Below, piece by piece: positions 47,785-57,280 of a stretch of 64,000 bases of DNA. The notes under the pieces are model-generated. The model searched no databases and was not told where the DNA came from. It was given only the letters and a program-made list of their open reading frames with translations. Numbering within the stretch: position 1 is the first letter of the stretch; each line of letters starts with the position of its first letter. Made by a program: the position numbers and the translations under genes. This DNA is from Asticcacaulis sp. AC466 (GTDB lineage: Bacteria > Pseudomonadota > Alphaproteobacteria > Caulobacterales > Caulobacteraceae): contig NZ_AWGE01000015.1 of the NCBI RefSeq assembly GCF_000495815.1, positions 1 through 64,000 on the forward strand, in the 5' to 3' direction.

Positions 47785-50013
47785 ATGAGTGATTTAGTGA
47801 TTCCTCCGGGAAATTCCGATGACGCCGGCGGGCGTATTCTTGACGAGCCGATGGGGGATGCCCTGTCGAAACGTTACCTGGCCTATGCCTTGTCGACAAT
47901 CATGCACCGAGCGCTGCCTGACGTGCGCGATGGGATGAAGCCGGTTCACCGCCGCATCATGTACGCCATGAGCAATATGCGACTGACGCCCGAAGCGGCG
48001 GCGCGCAAGTGCGCCAAGGTCGTCGGCGAAGTCATGGGTAATTTCCACCCGCACGGTGACCAGTCAATCTATGACGCCTTGGTGCGCCTGGCTCAGGATT
48101 TCGCCCAGCGCTACCAATTGGTCGAAGGCCAAGGCAATTTCGGCAATATCGACGGCGATAACGCCGCCGCGATGCGGTATACCGAATGCCGCCTGACCAT
48201 TGCGGCCATGTTGTTGATGGACGGCATCAATGAAGATGCCGTCGATTTCCGCCCGACATATGATGACCAGGACGAAGAACCCATTGTTCTGCCTGCGGGC
48301 TTCCCGAACCTTCTGGCCAATGGCGCGACCGGTATCGCCGTCGGCATGGCCACGTCTATCCCGCCACACAACGTTTCGGAGTTGATCGACGCCTGTCGCA
48401 AGCTGCTGAGCAAGCCGGACACGACGACCGAGGAATTGATGGAATTCATCCCCGGTCCGGATTTTCCGACCGGCGGTATCTGCGTCGAAAGCAAGGCCTC
48501 AATTCTTGAGTCCTACAAGACCGGCCGGGGCTCTATCCGCACACGGGCGCGCTATGAGGTCGAGGACCTGGGGCGCGGCAACTGGCGCATCGTCGTTCGC
48601 GAAATACCCTATTACGTCCAGAAGTCGCGCCTGATTGAGCAACTGGCCGATCTGATCGAGGCCAAGAAGGCACCGTTGCTCGGCGACGTGCGCGACGAAT
48701 CGGATGAACAAATCCGCCTCGTGCTCGAGCCGAAGTCGCGCAATATCGAGCCTGAAGTCCTGATGGAAAGCCTGTTCAAGGTCTCCGATCTGGAAACACG
48801 CTTCGCCGTTAACATGAACGTCCTGGATGCGACGGGAACACCTCGGGTCATGGGTCTGAAGGAATGCCTGGTGGCCTTCCTGGATCACCGCCGCGTCGTT
48901 CTTATCCGCATGTCGAACTGGCGCCTTGATCGCATTGAGCGTCGCTTGCACATGCTCGACGGTCTGATGATCGCCTTCCTCAATCTGGACGAAGTCATCC
49001 GGATTATCCGTGAGGAAGAAAAGCCCCGCGACGTCCTGATGGCGCGTTTCAGCCTGAGTGAACTCCAGGCCGACTATATCCTCGATACCCGTCTGCGCCA
49101 ATTGGCGCGGCTTGAGGAAATGACCATCAGCGAAGAACACAAGAAACTGTCGGAAGAACGCGATGGTATCCGCGCCCTTCTGGACAGTGAAAAGCTGCAA
49201 TGGAAGCGTATCGATCAGCAATTGGCCGAGGTGCGCAAGAAATTGCTGTCGCCGCGTCGTACGACCTACGCGGATGCGCCGGTCGGAATCGAGGTCGCGG
49301 CCATTGAATCCTACCTCCCGAAGGAACCGATTACCGTCATTCTGTCGCAGCGCGGCTGGATACGCGCTGCTAAGTGCAAGGTCGATGATCCGTCGGAATT
49401 GAAGTTCAAGGAAGGCGATGAACTGGGGTATCTGGTGCCGGGCTTTACGACCGACAAGCTGCTTATCCTGACGTCCGACGGACGCTTCCTGACCCTGGGC
49501 TGCGATAAGCTGCCTTCAGGCCGTGGAAACGGTGAGCCTTTACGCTTGATGCTCGATATCGAGGAAAGCGCCAAGATCGTCACCGTCTTCATGATGAAGG
49601 CGGGGCAAAAGCGCGTGATGGTATCGAAAAACGGCTATGGCTTCGTTATGAACGAAGAAGATGCTGTCGCCAACAAGCGTGCCGGCAAGCAGGTTCTCAA
49701 TGCCGACGGGACAGAAGCCTTCGCCGCCTTGGCGGTAACAGGCGATCACGTCATGGTGCTGGGTGAAAACAACAAGGTCCTGGTCTATCCTGTATCCGAA
49801 CTGCCTGAAATGGCACGTGGCAAGGGGGTCAAGCTTCAGGCCTATAAGGACGGCGGCGTAAAGGATATTGCCGTGTTCGATATGGCGGCGGGTGCGCAGT
49901 GGTTTGACGGTCAGGGCAAGGCCCGCGATTTCAAGGATGTGAAAGACTATATCGGCCGTCGCGCCAGCGTGGGCCGCATAGCGCCACGCGGCCTGCGCAA
50001 ACTGCGTCCTTAA
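47785..50013 (+). CDS. parC: DNA topoisomerase IV subunit A
   Basis: A 742-residue ParC, decatenating chromosomes. The N-terminal part contains MKPVHRRIMYAM, KVVGEVMGNFHPHGDQSIYDALVRLAQDF (the quinolone-determining region, with Ser replaced by Asp or Gln at HGDQ) and AMRYTECRL, whose tyrosine (about residue 132) makes the DNA phosphotyrosine. The C-terminal beta-pinwheel blocks are weaker. Short relative to GyrA, and the basic box GQRxxKG-like of gyrase is not evident, favouring ParC. Confidence 0.93.
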   Translation: MSDLVIPPGNSDDAGGRILDEPMGDALSKRYLAYALSTIMHRALPDVRDGMKPVHRRIMYAMSNMRLTPEAAARKCAKVVGEVMGNFHPHGDQSIYDALVRLAQDFAQRYQLVEGQGNFGNIDGDNAAAMRYTECRLTIAAMLLMDGINEDAVDFRPTYDDQDEEPIVLPAGFPNLLANGATGIAVGMATSIPPHNVSELIDACRKLLSKPDTTTEELMEFIPGPDFPTGGICVESKASILESYKTGRGSIRTRARYEVEDLGRGNWRIVVREIPYYVQKSRLIEQLADLIEAKKAPLLGDVRDESDEQIRLVLEPKSRNIEPEVLMESLFKVSDLETRFAVNMNVLDATGTPRVMGLKECLVAFLDHRRVVLIRMSNWRLDRIERRLHMLDGLMIAFLNLDEVIRIIREEEKPRDVLMARFSLSELQADYILDTRLRQLARLEEMTISEEHKKLSEERDGIRALLDSEKLQWKRIDQQLAEVRKKLLSPRRTTYADAPVGIEVAAIESYLPKEPITVILSQRGWIRAAKCKVDDPSELKFKEGDELGYLVPGFTTDKLLILTSDGRFLTLGCDKLPSGRGNGEPLRLMLDIEESAKIVTVFMMKAGQKRVMVSKNGYGFVMNEEDAVANKRAGKQVLNADGTEAFAALAVTGDHVMVLGENNKVLVYPVSELPEMARGKGVKLQAYKDGGVKDIAVFDMAAGAQWFDGQGKARDFKDVKDYIGRRASVGRIAPRGLRKLRP

Positions 50014-50038
50014 GCAGTTTGGACATGTGGAAAGTCAT

Positions 50039-50770
50039 CTATTGGGTGATTTCAGGCGTAATAGGCTGCCAGCCCAGGTCCGTCAGGGCCTCCAGCGGCT
50101 GGTAGCGCGCCTTATAATCCATCTTGGGGCTGTCCTTGACCCAATAGCCGAGATAGACGTAGTCATAGCCGGCGCGATGGGCCTGGTCGATATGATCGAG
50201 AATGATAAACCGGCCAAGCGACCGTGACATCATGTCGGGATCGTAGAAGCTGTAAACCAACGACAGTCCGTCGTTCAGCGCATCGACTAAAACACAGGCA
50301 ACCAGCTGATCGCCCAGCCGATATTCGATCATGTGCGTGCGTACCAATGTGTCTTCGACCATGGCGACCAGATCCGCCCAACTCATATCCATCATGCCGC
50401 CGTCGGGATGGCGCGCCTTCAGATATTTTTGCAGCAGATCGAACTGTTCGCGACTGGCTTCGGCTTCGACGAAGGCCTTGGTCACATCTGAATTAGCCCG
50501 TACCACCCGCCGGTCGGATTTAGACAGGTCGTAACGCTTGACCGGGATGCGGACACTCTGGCAAGCGCGGCAGGTCTGACACGCCGGGCGGTAGGCGATG
50601 TTTTGAGAGCGACGGAAGCCTATGGCTGACAACTGATCGTTGACACTGATGGCTTCGAGCGGCGGCAAGTGCACGAACACCTTACGCTCTTCCTGACCTG
50701 GCAGGTAGGGGCAGGGGCCGGGGATTGTCAGATAGTATCTGAGCTTTCGACCTGGGAAGTGTTCACTCAT
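50039..50770 (-). CDS. bpt: Arginyl/leucyl-type N-end rule transferase (Bpt/Ate family)
   Basis: A 243-residue aminoacyl-tRNA-protein transferase. CPYLPGQEERKVFVHL is the N-terminal motif, followed by GFRRSQNIAYRPACQTCRACQSVRIPV with the cysteine cluster, and the C-terminal LGYWVKDSPKMDYKARYQPLE. Bpt enzymes attach leucine (or Ate ones arginine) to protein N-termini for ClpAP degradation. It converges with parC. Confidence 0.92.
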   Translation of the reverse strand: MSEHFPGRKLRYYLTIPGPCPYLPGQEERKVFVHLPPLEAISVNDQLSAIGFRRSQNIAYRPACQTCRACQSVRIPVKRYDLSKSDRRVVRANSDVTKAFVEAEASREQFDLLQKYLKARHPDGGMMDMSWADLVAMVEDTLVRTHMIEYRLGDQLVACVLVDALNDGLSLVYSFYDPDMMSRSLGRFIILDHIDQAHRAGYDYVYLGYWVKDSPKMDYKARYQPLEALTDLGWQPITPEITQ

Positions 50771-50889
50771 TCTACGCCAACGGAGCTTTCGGACCGTTTC
50801 CTGGAGTCACGCACGGACGATACCGCTGCGATCAGTTGAACCCAAATTTCAACGTACCGCAAGAACCAAATCCAGACATCGCAAAGGTT

Positions 50890-51780
50890 TTATTGCGGCA
50901 GAACCGGCGCCTCACGCAATAGAACGATAGCGATCCGGCGGTTTCCGGCCAAGGACGGATCGTCGGGATACAGGGGCTCCTTGGCTGCTTTGCCGGCGAC
51001 CTGGGCAATTCTGTCCTGATCCACACCGGCCCCTTGCAGGACCGCGCGTGATGCATCAGCGCGCGCCGAAGACAAGGCCCAGTCTTTTGGGTTCTGCCCG
51101 CTCTGGCCGACCGTGCCCGACGTATGGCCGGTGATCGAAATCCGGTTGGGTAGCTTGTTGATGATCTTGGCCACAGCGTTTAGGAGCAGGCGCGCACGCG
51201 CATTGGGCTGAGTGGAGTTCTGATCGAACATCGAGCGACCTTCCTGGTCGATCAACTGAATGCGCAGGCCTTCCGGCGTCTGATCCACCAGGATATTTTT
51301 AGAGAGTTCAGCCAGTTCCGGCATGTCCTGCAGCGCCTGACGCAACGACTCAGCAGCACTTTGGAAGGCCTGCTGTTCCCGCTGTTGTGCATCTGTTTCT
51401 TCGTCGGAGTCCGCCGTCGAAGCCTTGCCGCCCGCCTGGCTTGTTCCGTCTTTGTCGGCGTTCTTGGGCGCTTCGGGCGCCATCTGTTCGATAAATGACA
51501 TGGTGCCTGCGTTTTTGTCGCCGTCAGCCCCCAGCGCCTGGCCGCCCAATATGCCGCCAGAGCCCGAGGTCGACTGAGAAACGTTGGCAGGGGCGAAATA
51601 GTCGGCGACGCCCCTTTTTTGTTCAGGAGACGTCGTGTTGATCAGCCACATCAGCAGAAAAAACGCCATCATGGCGGTGACGAAGTCAGCATAGGCGACC
51701 TTCCACGCGCCGCCATGGTGACCGCCACCGACAACTTTCTTGACTTTCTTGATGACAACGGGGGCGTCGCGACTGGCCAT
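50890..51780 (-). CDS. motB: Flagellar motor stator protein MotB
   Basis: A 296-residue stator subunit. The short N-terminal tail is followed by one membrane helix with VAYADFVTAMMAFFLLMWLI, where the aspartate (residue 32) carries protons. A linker rich in Ser, Gly, Ala and Asp leads to the C-terminal OmpA-like peptidoglycan-binding domain (NRISITGHTSGTVGQSGQNPKDWALSSARADASR). No motA is adjacent, as in Caulobacter, where the stator genes are separate (recalled, not checked). Confidence 0.95.
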   Translation of the reverse strand: MASRDAPVVIKKVKKVVGGGHHGGAWKVAYADFVTAMMAFFLLMWLINTTSPEQKRGVADYFAPANVSQSTSGSGGILGGQALGADGDKNAGTMSFIEQMAPEAPKNADKDGTSQAGGKASTADSDEETDAQQREQQAFQSAAESLRQALQDMPELAELSKNILVDQTPEGLRIQLIDQEGRSMFDQNSTQPNARARLLLNAVAKIINKLPNRISITGHTSGTVGQSGQNPKDWALSSARADASRAVLQGAGVDQDRIAQVAGKAAKEPLYPDDPSLAGNRRIAIVLLREAPVLPQ

Positions 51781-51902
51781 GGAACACGCTCTTATTACAC
51801 TCTGGCCGAACCCTAACCGGATTAACGTTAATAGCGTCTTGATGGAACGCGTTTTTTGCCTATTTGGTTGCCATGATGAAGCGGCTGAACTAGGAACGGG
51901 GC

Positions 51903-52388
51903 ATGGATACGAAAGCCTTGCGGCAAGCTCTGGGTGGATTTGCCACCGGCGTCTGTGTGATCACCGCGCCAGACATGGACCATGTGGACGGCCATATCGT
52001 CGGCATGACCGCCAATTCGTTCAGTTCCGTGTCTCTGGCGCCGGCTTTGGTGCAATGGTGCCTGGATCTCAAGGCGCACCGCTATGCCGTTTACGCCCAA
52101 GCACCCAAGTTCGGGATCAATATACTGAGCGGTAGCCAGGAAGCCTTGTCGCGGCGCTTCGCGCGTGAAAACGCGCATATCATACCGGAGGAGGGGCTGA
52201 TCAGCCCCTTACACCCGCTGCGCCTGAATAATGTGGCGGCATTTCTGGCCTGTGATCTTTATGAGGCACGGATGCTTGGTGACCACCTCGTCATTGTCGG
52301 CGAAATCACGCATTTCGAAGCCGATCCGGCGCAGGGCGGATTGACCTTTTTCCGCGGCAAGTACGGACAGATAGGAGCCCTCTCATGA
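51903..52388 (+). CDS. Flavin reductase-like (FMN-binding split-barrel) protein
   Basis: A 161-residue flavin reductase-type protein. ALRQALGGFATGVCVITA is the family start, GMTANSFSSVSLAPALVQWCLDLKA the FMN-binding block, and KFGINILSGSQEALSRRFA follows. Such proteins supply reduced flavin to a partner monooxygenase or act alone. Its stop overlaps the ATG of the dehydrogenase downstream (ATGA), so they are coupled. Confidence 0.9.
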   Translation: MDTKALRQALGGFATGVCVITAPDMDHVDGHIVGMTANSFSSVSLAPALVQWCLDLKAHRYAVYAQAPKFGINILSGSQEALSRRFARENAHIIPEEGLISPLHPLRLNNVAAFLACDLYEARMLGDHLVIVGEITHFEADPAQGGLTFFRGKYGQIGALS

Positions 52389-53269
52389 AATTATGTTTCG
52401 CAGGCCTGGGTGTCATGGGCGCGCCTATGGCTGGCCATCTGGTTAAGGCGGGGCACACCGTCACGGGCTTCAATCGTACGCATCAAAAGGCGGTGGACTG
52501 GGCCAAGGCGCACGGCATGCATGCGGAAATGGCGCTAGGCACCGCCTTGATCGGGGCGGAAGCTTTGATCCTGTGTGTGGGACGCGATGAAGATGTTCGC
52601 GAAACGGTTCTGACGGCGCTTGCCAACCTGAAGCCGGGAGCTTCGATCATCGACCATACGACGACTTCAGCTAAGCTGGCCCGTGAGCTTCATGCCGTTT
52701 GCGCTGAAAAACACATACGGTTTTATGACGCGCCGGTGTCTGGCGGCCAGGCGGGGGCGGTCAATGGACAACTGGCCATCATGGTGGGCGGCGATGAAGA
52801 GGGGTATGCGGATATCATTGCGCTGACCGCGCCATATACGAAGTCCATAACACGGCTTGGCGGTGCGGGCGCTGGCCAGACGGCCAAGATGGCCAACCAG
52901 ATTGCGATTGCCGGGGCAGTCCAGGGCGTTGCCGAAGCTCTGCATTTCAGCAAATGTTCAGGGCTCGATCCCGAACTGGTGTTCACCGCCATTTCGGGCG
53001 GCGCAGCCGGGTCGTGGCAGATGACCAACCGTTGGCCCACCATGGCGGAAGGCCAATATGACTTCGGCTTTGCCGTCGACTGGATGCGCAAGGATCTGGG
53101 GATCGCCCTCGATGAAGCGCGCCATAACGGCGCTCATCTCGCCGTTGCCGCGTTGGTCGATCAGTTCTATAGCGAAGTCCAGGCAATGGGGGGTAGCCGT
53201 TGGGATACGTCAAGCCTTCACGCCCGCCTCGAAGCCCGCCGCAAAGATCCAAACAGCCGTAAGACCTGA
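52385..53269 (+). CDS. 3-hydroxyisobutyrate dehydrogenase-family NAD(P)-dependent oxidoreductase
   Basis: A 294-residue beta-hydroxyacid dehydrogenase. LCFAGLGVMGAPMAGHLVKAGHTVTGFNR is the NAD(P)-binding motif, FYDAPVSGGQAGAVNGQLAIMVGG the conserved substrate loop, and GAGAGQTAKMANQIAIAGAVQG contains the catalytic lysine. Substrates in this family include 3-hydroxyisobutyrate, tartronate semialdehyde and glyoxylate; the one here is not set. It pairs with the flavin reductase. Confidence 0.92.
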   Translation: MKLCFAGLGVMGAPMAGHLVKAGHTVTGFNRTHQKAVDWAKAHGMHAEMALGTALIGAEALILCVGRDEDVRETVLTALANLKPGASIIDHTTTSAKLARELHAVCAEKHIRFYDAPVSGGQAGAVNGQLAIMVGGDEEGYADIIALTAPYTKSITRLGGAGAGQTAKMANQIAIAGAVQGVAEALHFSKCSGLDPELVFTAISGGAAGSWQMTNRWPTMAEGQYDFGFAVDWMRKDLGIALDEARHNGAHLAVAALVDQFYSEVQAMGGSRWDTSSLHARLEARRKDPNSRKT

Positions 53270-53286
53270 TCGGTTATTTGTTTGGC

Positions 53287-54810
53287 CTAATGCGGCTTTG
53301 GCGGGTTGAGGATAGCATTCGCCTTGGCGCGGTCGTCCGGTGTCAGTTCCGGCTCGATTTTGGTGGCCGCCTGCGTGGCTTTTTCCAGACCGGACATCGA
53401 TGCCAGCCGGAACCACACATAGGCCAGCATTACATCCTTTTCGCCGCCCTCGCCGTGCGACAGCATGACCGCAAGATTGAACATGCCGTCTGGCTCTCCT
53501 GACTTGGCGGCTTCGGCGAACCATTTGCGGGCAACTACCAAATCTTTTCCGACGGCTTCGCCCGTATAGAAATAGGTGCCAAGCGCAGTCTGCGCCGCCG
53601 CCTGACCTTTAAGGGCCGCATCTCGGTAATAGGCGAGGGCCTTGGTGGTGTCCTGGGGCAGGGTATCGCCTTGGTCGTACATGCGCGCGACGGCGAATAG
53701 CGCGTCGGGATGGCCACGGCTGGCGGCGGCCATCAGCCATTGCGCCGCAACTTTTCTATCTTCGGCTACCCCGTCTTCGCCATTATAATAGATGAGGCCA
53801 AGTTCATACTGTGCCGGCGTAAAGCCGAGGTGGCCGGCCTTCTGGAAAAGGCTTATGGCTTTCGCGCCATTTTTATCGCCACCATAGCCCTTTTGATAAA
53901 TTTGGCCCAGGACGTATCCGGCCGGCACATAGCCGATCGCGTCTGCCTTGACGTACCATTTTCGAGCCTCCTTCGGGTCGCGGGCCACGTCCCATCCCAC
54001 CATATAAATCTTGGCCAGGGTCATCGTCGCGTCGGACCGCGTGCTCATATAATAGGGATCAACGGGATCGAAGGTCTGTTCGTCGCCAGGCGTAAACTTC
54101 GCTTCCGCGACCTGTTTCAACCAGTAGATCGCCTTTGCTGTGTTCCGCGTCGCCCCCAGGCCGGACAGATACATCTTGCCGGCCATGAACGCCGCCTGTT
54201 CATAGCCGATCTTCTTGTACGCCGTTTCGAACAAGCCAAGCGCCTTTTCATAGTCACCGGCGTCGAATGCCGCATAGGCATCTTTAAGCGAATGATCCTT
54301 GCGCAGGATAAAATTACGCCCCGCGGCGAAGGCTATGTCTGCGGAGGTGCAGCCGCCAGGCTGCTCGGCGATGAAGTTGCTGTTCGACGTCGTGGTGGGC
54401 GTGCCGTCGGCATCCGTCTTCAGATTGCTTTGGTCCTGGGCGGCGTTGCCGAAGGGGCTGGTGTCGCGGATTTGCGAATTGGGAGACGTGGGATCAGTTT
54501 CGTCGGCGCCGGGTTCCCGGTTGCTACTATTGTCACCGTTGTGGAAGTCGTCCATGTAGTCTTGAACGATCTGGTCGTCATAGGCGCTATAACCGCGGGC
54601 GAAACCGCAAGAGCTACTGCTTTGGGTCGTGATGCGCACGGCGGCACGATCGCGTCGCGTTTTCTGCCCCATAACCACGACGGTCGTAGCATCGGGCACC
54701 GGCGATGCCTGTGAGGCGATATCCGGCGGTGCCGCCGTTTGTGTCTGAGCACTTGCTGGAAAGCACAGTACGGCAGCGCAAAAGACGACGCGTGTTCCAA
54801 ACCTGATCAT
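53287..54810 (-). CDS. Secreted Sel1-repeat (SLR/TPR-like) protein, 507 aa
   Basis: A signal peptide (RVVFCAAVLCFPASAQ) leads to a disordered region rich in Asp, Ser, Thr and Asn, then about seven Sel1-like repeats: examples are EQAAFMAGKMYLSGLG, PAGYVLGQIYQKGYGG, PAQYELGLIYYNGEDG, PDALFAVARMYDQGD and AAAQTALGTYFYTGEAVGKDL. These form a superhelix for protein binding in the periplasm. ATG 54810 sits after a purine-rich GGGGGTGG. Role unknown. Confidence 0.88.
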   Translation of the reverse strand: MIRFGTRVVFCAAVLCFPASAQTQTAAPPDIASQASPVPDATTVVVMGQKTRRDRAAVRITTQSSSSCGFARGYSAYDDQIVQDYMDDFHNGDNSSNREPGADETDPTSPNSQIRDTSPFGNAAQDQSNLKTDADGTPTTTSNSNFIAEQPGGCTSADIAFAAGRNFILRKDHSLKDAYAAFDAGDYEKALGLFETAYKKIGYEQAAFMAGKMYLSGLGATRNTAKAIYWLKQVAEAKFTPGDEQTFDPVDPYYMSTRSDATMTLAKIYMVGWDVARDPKEARKWYVKADAIGYVPAGYVLGQIYQKGYGGDKNGAKAISLFQKAGHLGFTPAQYELGLIYYNGEDGVAEDRKVAAQWLMAAASRGHPDALFAVARMYDQGDTLPQDTTKALAYYRDAALKGQAAAQTALGTYFYTGEAVGKDLVVARKWFAEAAKSGEPDGMFNLAVMLSHGEGGEKDVMLAYVWFRLASMSGLEKATQAATKIEPELTPDDRAKANAILNPPKPH

Positions 54811-54837
54811 TATCCACCCCCGCGTGTAATTTTTCAC

Positions 54838-54868
54838 GGTATAATGATCTTGGGTCACAAATCGTCAA
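54838..54868 (-). promoter_or_regulatory. Candidate promoter of the Sel1-repeat gene
   Basis: On the minus strand TTGACG (54868-54863) and TATACC (54843-54838) are separated by 19 bases and lie about 30 bases before the start codon. The spacing is long, so confidence is modest. Confidence 0.4.
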
Positions 54869-54911
54869 GCGAAATTGTTTGAATTTGCGCGAATTTGACG
54901 CGAAGGCGCGA

Positions 54912-55439
54912 TTAGTTCGTGGCGTTCTTTTCGACGTATCGCTGAAGGACGCGGCTGTAGCTGTCGTCGAACTGGATCAGCGTAATGTCGTCATACGGCC
55001 ATTCCACTTCATCTTCCTGCCAGGCGCCGCCGGGATCGACACTCTTGAGCACCACGCAGTCGTCTTCGACCACATCGACCAGGCCGACATCGGCGCTATC
55101 GGCAGCCGAAGCCACGACGAATTTTTCCTTGAACTTAAGCGACCGGAACAATTCGGGGAAGCTGCCTATACGCACCCAACTGTACCGCTTCGTGCGCTTG
55201 ACGCTGTTGAAATCGAGGATTTTCAACTGCGCCTCGGCATAGTCCGAGACTTCGCAGTTTTCGATCAGGTCGATGGGAACCACCAGGGCGCCGACATCCT
55301 GCCATTCGTGAATGGCCTGTATCAGGACCAGATCCGGACCAACCGCCAGAACAAAGCCATCGTGCCCGCCACTGTCGAGCGTCAGGTGCACGAACGTGCC
55401 GAGGTTTTGTGCCGCTTCGAGGGTTTTGCGGATATCCAT
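54912..55439 (-). CDS. Conserved-looking protein of unknown function, 175 aa
   Basis: No family was recognised. It starts MDIRKTLEAAQNLGTFVHLTLDSGGHDGFVLAVGPDLVLIQAIH, suggesting a small beta-barrel of Sm-like character, and continues with VPIDLIENCEVSDYAEAQLKILDF and acidic C-terminal segments. No signal peptide or membrane segment. Its ATG lies two bases after the hemB stop, so it is likely cotranscribed with hemB. Function unknown. Confidence 0.75.
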   Translation of the reverse strand: MDIRKTLEAAQNLGTFVHLTLDSGGHDGFVLAVGPDLVLIQAIHEWQDVGALVVPIDLIENCEVSDYAEAQLKILDFNSVKRTKRYSWVRIGSFPELFRSLKFKEKFVVASAADSADVGLVDVVEDDCVVLKSVDPGGAWQEDEVEWPYDDITLIQFDDSYSRVLQRYVEKNATN

Positions 55440-55441
55440 AA

Positions 55442-56443
55442 TCAGGCTTTCAACTGTTCGGCGACATATTTGGCGAAATAGGTAAGGATACCCGAGGCGC
55501 CGGCGCGTTTGAAGGCGAGCAGGGTTTCCATCACGCCGCGGTCATGGTCCATATAGCCCTTTTCCACGGCGGCCTTGATCATGGCGTATTCGCCGCTGAC
55601 CTGATAGACGAAGGTCGGCACCTTGAAGGTGTCCGAGACGCGCTGAACGATGTCGAGATAGGGCAGGCCGGGCTTTACCATCACCATATCGGCGCCTTCC
55701 GATATGTCGATGGCGACTTCGCGCAGAGCTTCTTCCGTATTGGCCGAATCCATCTGGTATGTCTTCTTGTCGCCTTTCAGCGCCTTGACGCCGATGGCGT
55801 CACGATAGGGGCCGTAAAAGGCGGAAGCATATTTTGCGGCGTAGGACATGATCATGGTGTCCTGATGGCCCGCAGCCTCCAGCGCCCTGCGAATGGCGCC
55901 AATTCGTCCATCCATCATGTCTGAGGGGGCCAGTATATCGGCGCCGCCGGCCGTGAGCGCCAGGGATTGCTGGACCAGCATGTCAATTGTCGCGTCATTG
56001 GCGATTTTGCCGTTGACCAGCAGGCCATCGTGACCGTGATCCGTGTAGGGGTCGAGGGCGATATCGACGAGCAGGCCGATGTCCGGCACGGCGGCCTTGA
56101 TGGCGCGACACGCCTGGACGATCAGGCCTTCCGGATCTATCGCGGCCTTGGCGTCCGGGGTGCGGATCTTTTCGTTCAGATGCGGAAAAAGCGCTATGAC
56201 GCGTATCCCGAGGGCGTGAGCCTCACGCGCTTCCTTAACGGCTTCGGCGATGCTTAGGCGGTCAACGCCTTGCAGGGAACCGATGGGGTCGCGTGCCCTG
56301 TCCTGATCGTGAACGAAGATGGGCCAGACCAGGTCGGACACATGCAGGCGGTTTTCCGCGACCAAATCGCGTATCCAGCCGTGCTGACGCAGGCGGCGGG
56401 GACGGCCAAGGGGGTAGGGAGCGAGTATCGGGTTGAAGGTCAT
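55442..56443 (-). CDS. hemB: Delta-aminolevulinic acid dehydratase (porphobilinogen synthase)
   Basis: A 333-residue enzyme joining two ALA molecules. The metal region reads DIALDPYTDHGHDG, so Asp/Ala replace the zinc cysteines (the magnesium-type enzyme). Active-site lysines are in SYAAKYASAFYGP and MVKPGLPYLD. DMMDGRIGAIRRAL also matches. ATG 56443 (MTFNPILAPYPLGRPRRLR) fits the family; an upstream frame from 56497 was not used. It makes porphobilinogen from the product of hemA nearby. Confidence 0.96.
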   Translation of the reverse strand: MTFNPILAPYPLGRPRRLRQHGWIRDLVAENRLHVSDLVWPIFVHDQDRARDPIGSLQGVDRLSIAEAVKEAREAHALGIRVIALFPHLNEKIRTPDAKAAIDPEGLIVQACRAIKAAVPDIGLLVDIALDPYTDHGHDGLLVNGKIANDATIDMLVQQSLALTAGGADILAPSDMMDGRIGAIRRALEAAGHQDTMIMSYAAKYASAFYGPYRDAIGVKALKGDKKTYQMDSANTEEALREVAIDISEGADMVMVKPGLPYLDIVQRVSDTFKVPTFVYQVSGEYAMIKAAVEKGYMDHDRGVMETLLAFKRAGASGILTYFAKYVAEQLKA

Positions 56444-56530
56444 GGCGCACTCTCGATTCGTCGACAGAGCTTTAGGCGCATCAATTGATCGCATCAACCC
56501 TTTACGCCGTTACGATTTGACGCAGCCGCC

Positions 56531-57073
56531 TTATGCTGACAACTCGGCCGCCATGTCGCGCAAGGTTTCGACCGTGTTGAGATTGCGCGCCGTCATGTCG
56601 GCTTTTATCGCCTTGCCTATCTTTTCCACCAGCTTCGATCGCCCGATACCGTCGGGTGCATAGAGGTACATCAGTTCGTCTGTAATTTCGTAGGCTTCAC
56701 TGTCAGCCTTGAGGCTATCCATAAGCTCGCGATCGACATGCGACGGCGGCGCCTTGAAGAAGAAGACGTGCTGTGCCTTGCCCGTATGTTTGTGGTTCCG
56801 ATACGGATTGTCCTTCAAAACCGTCTCCAGATGCGACAAGGTCACAAGGTGCAGATTGGCGTGGTACCCAAAGGTTTTTTCGACCACGCCGTCGATCAGG
56901 GTTTCCAGTTCCTGTTCGGACAAGGCGGATCGGAACAGGACATTCCCGCTTTGGATATAGGTCCTGACGTCCTGGAGCCCAGCCGCTTCCAGAGCGGTGA
57001 CCAGGTTCTTCATGACCATTTTTCGTCCGCCGACATTGACGCCGCGAAAAAGCCCGATCCATATTTTCGACAT
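56531..57073 (-). CDS. DUF1697-family protein, 180 aa
   Basis: The sequence KIWIGLFRGVNVGGRKMVMKNLVTALEAAGLQDVRTYIQSGNVLFRS is the hallmark start of DUF1697 proteins, followed by LETLIDGVVEKTFGYHANLHLVTLSHLETVLKDNPY. Function of the family is unknown. ATG 57073 starts it; the residues before are a signal-free extension from an earlier ATG and are less likely. It lies between hemB and hemA. Confidence 0.88.
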   Translation of the reverse strand: MSKIWIGLFRGVNVGGRKMVMKNLVTALEAAGLQDVRTYIQSGNVLFRSALSEQELETLIDGVVEKTFGYHANLHLVTLSHLETVLKDNPYRNHKHTGKAQHVFFFKAPPSHVDRELMDSLKADSEAYEITDELMYLYAPDGIGRSKLVEKIGKAIKADMTARNLNTVETLRDMAAELSA

Positions 57074-57185
57074 CCGTGCTCTCCCTGAGCCAAAAAGGTG
57101 CGACAATCCGTCCGAAAATGTTTTGGCAAAATGGCTGGAAATTAGAACCGATTTGTCACATTGTCAGTATCAATGCACCCGGTAG

Positions 57186-57198
57186 GGTTATTTTAACC
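57186..57198. promoter_or_regulatory. Short palindrome upstream of hemA
   Basis: GGTTATTTTAACC, a 5-bp inverted repeat around a TTT centre, lies about 80 bases before the hemA ATG. It could be a regulator site; it does not match the FNR/FixK form TTGAT-N4-ATCAA. Confidence 0.25.
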
Positions 57199-57280
57199 GG
57201 CTGCGGACTTGTTTATAAAGCGGCGAAGCGTTATTTCGCCGGTCATGAATGTGACCTTTTGCCGGTCGCTGGAGTTTGTC

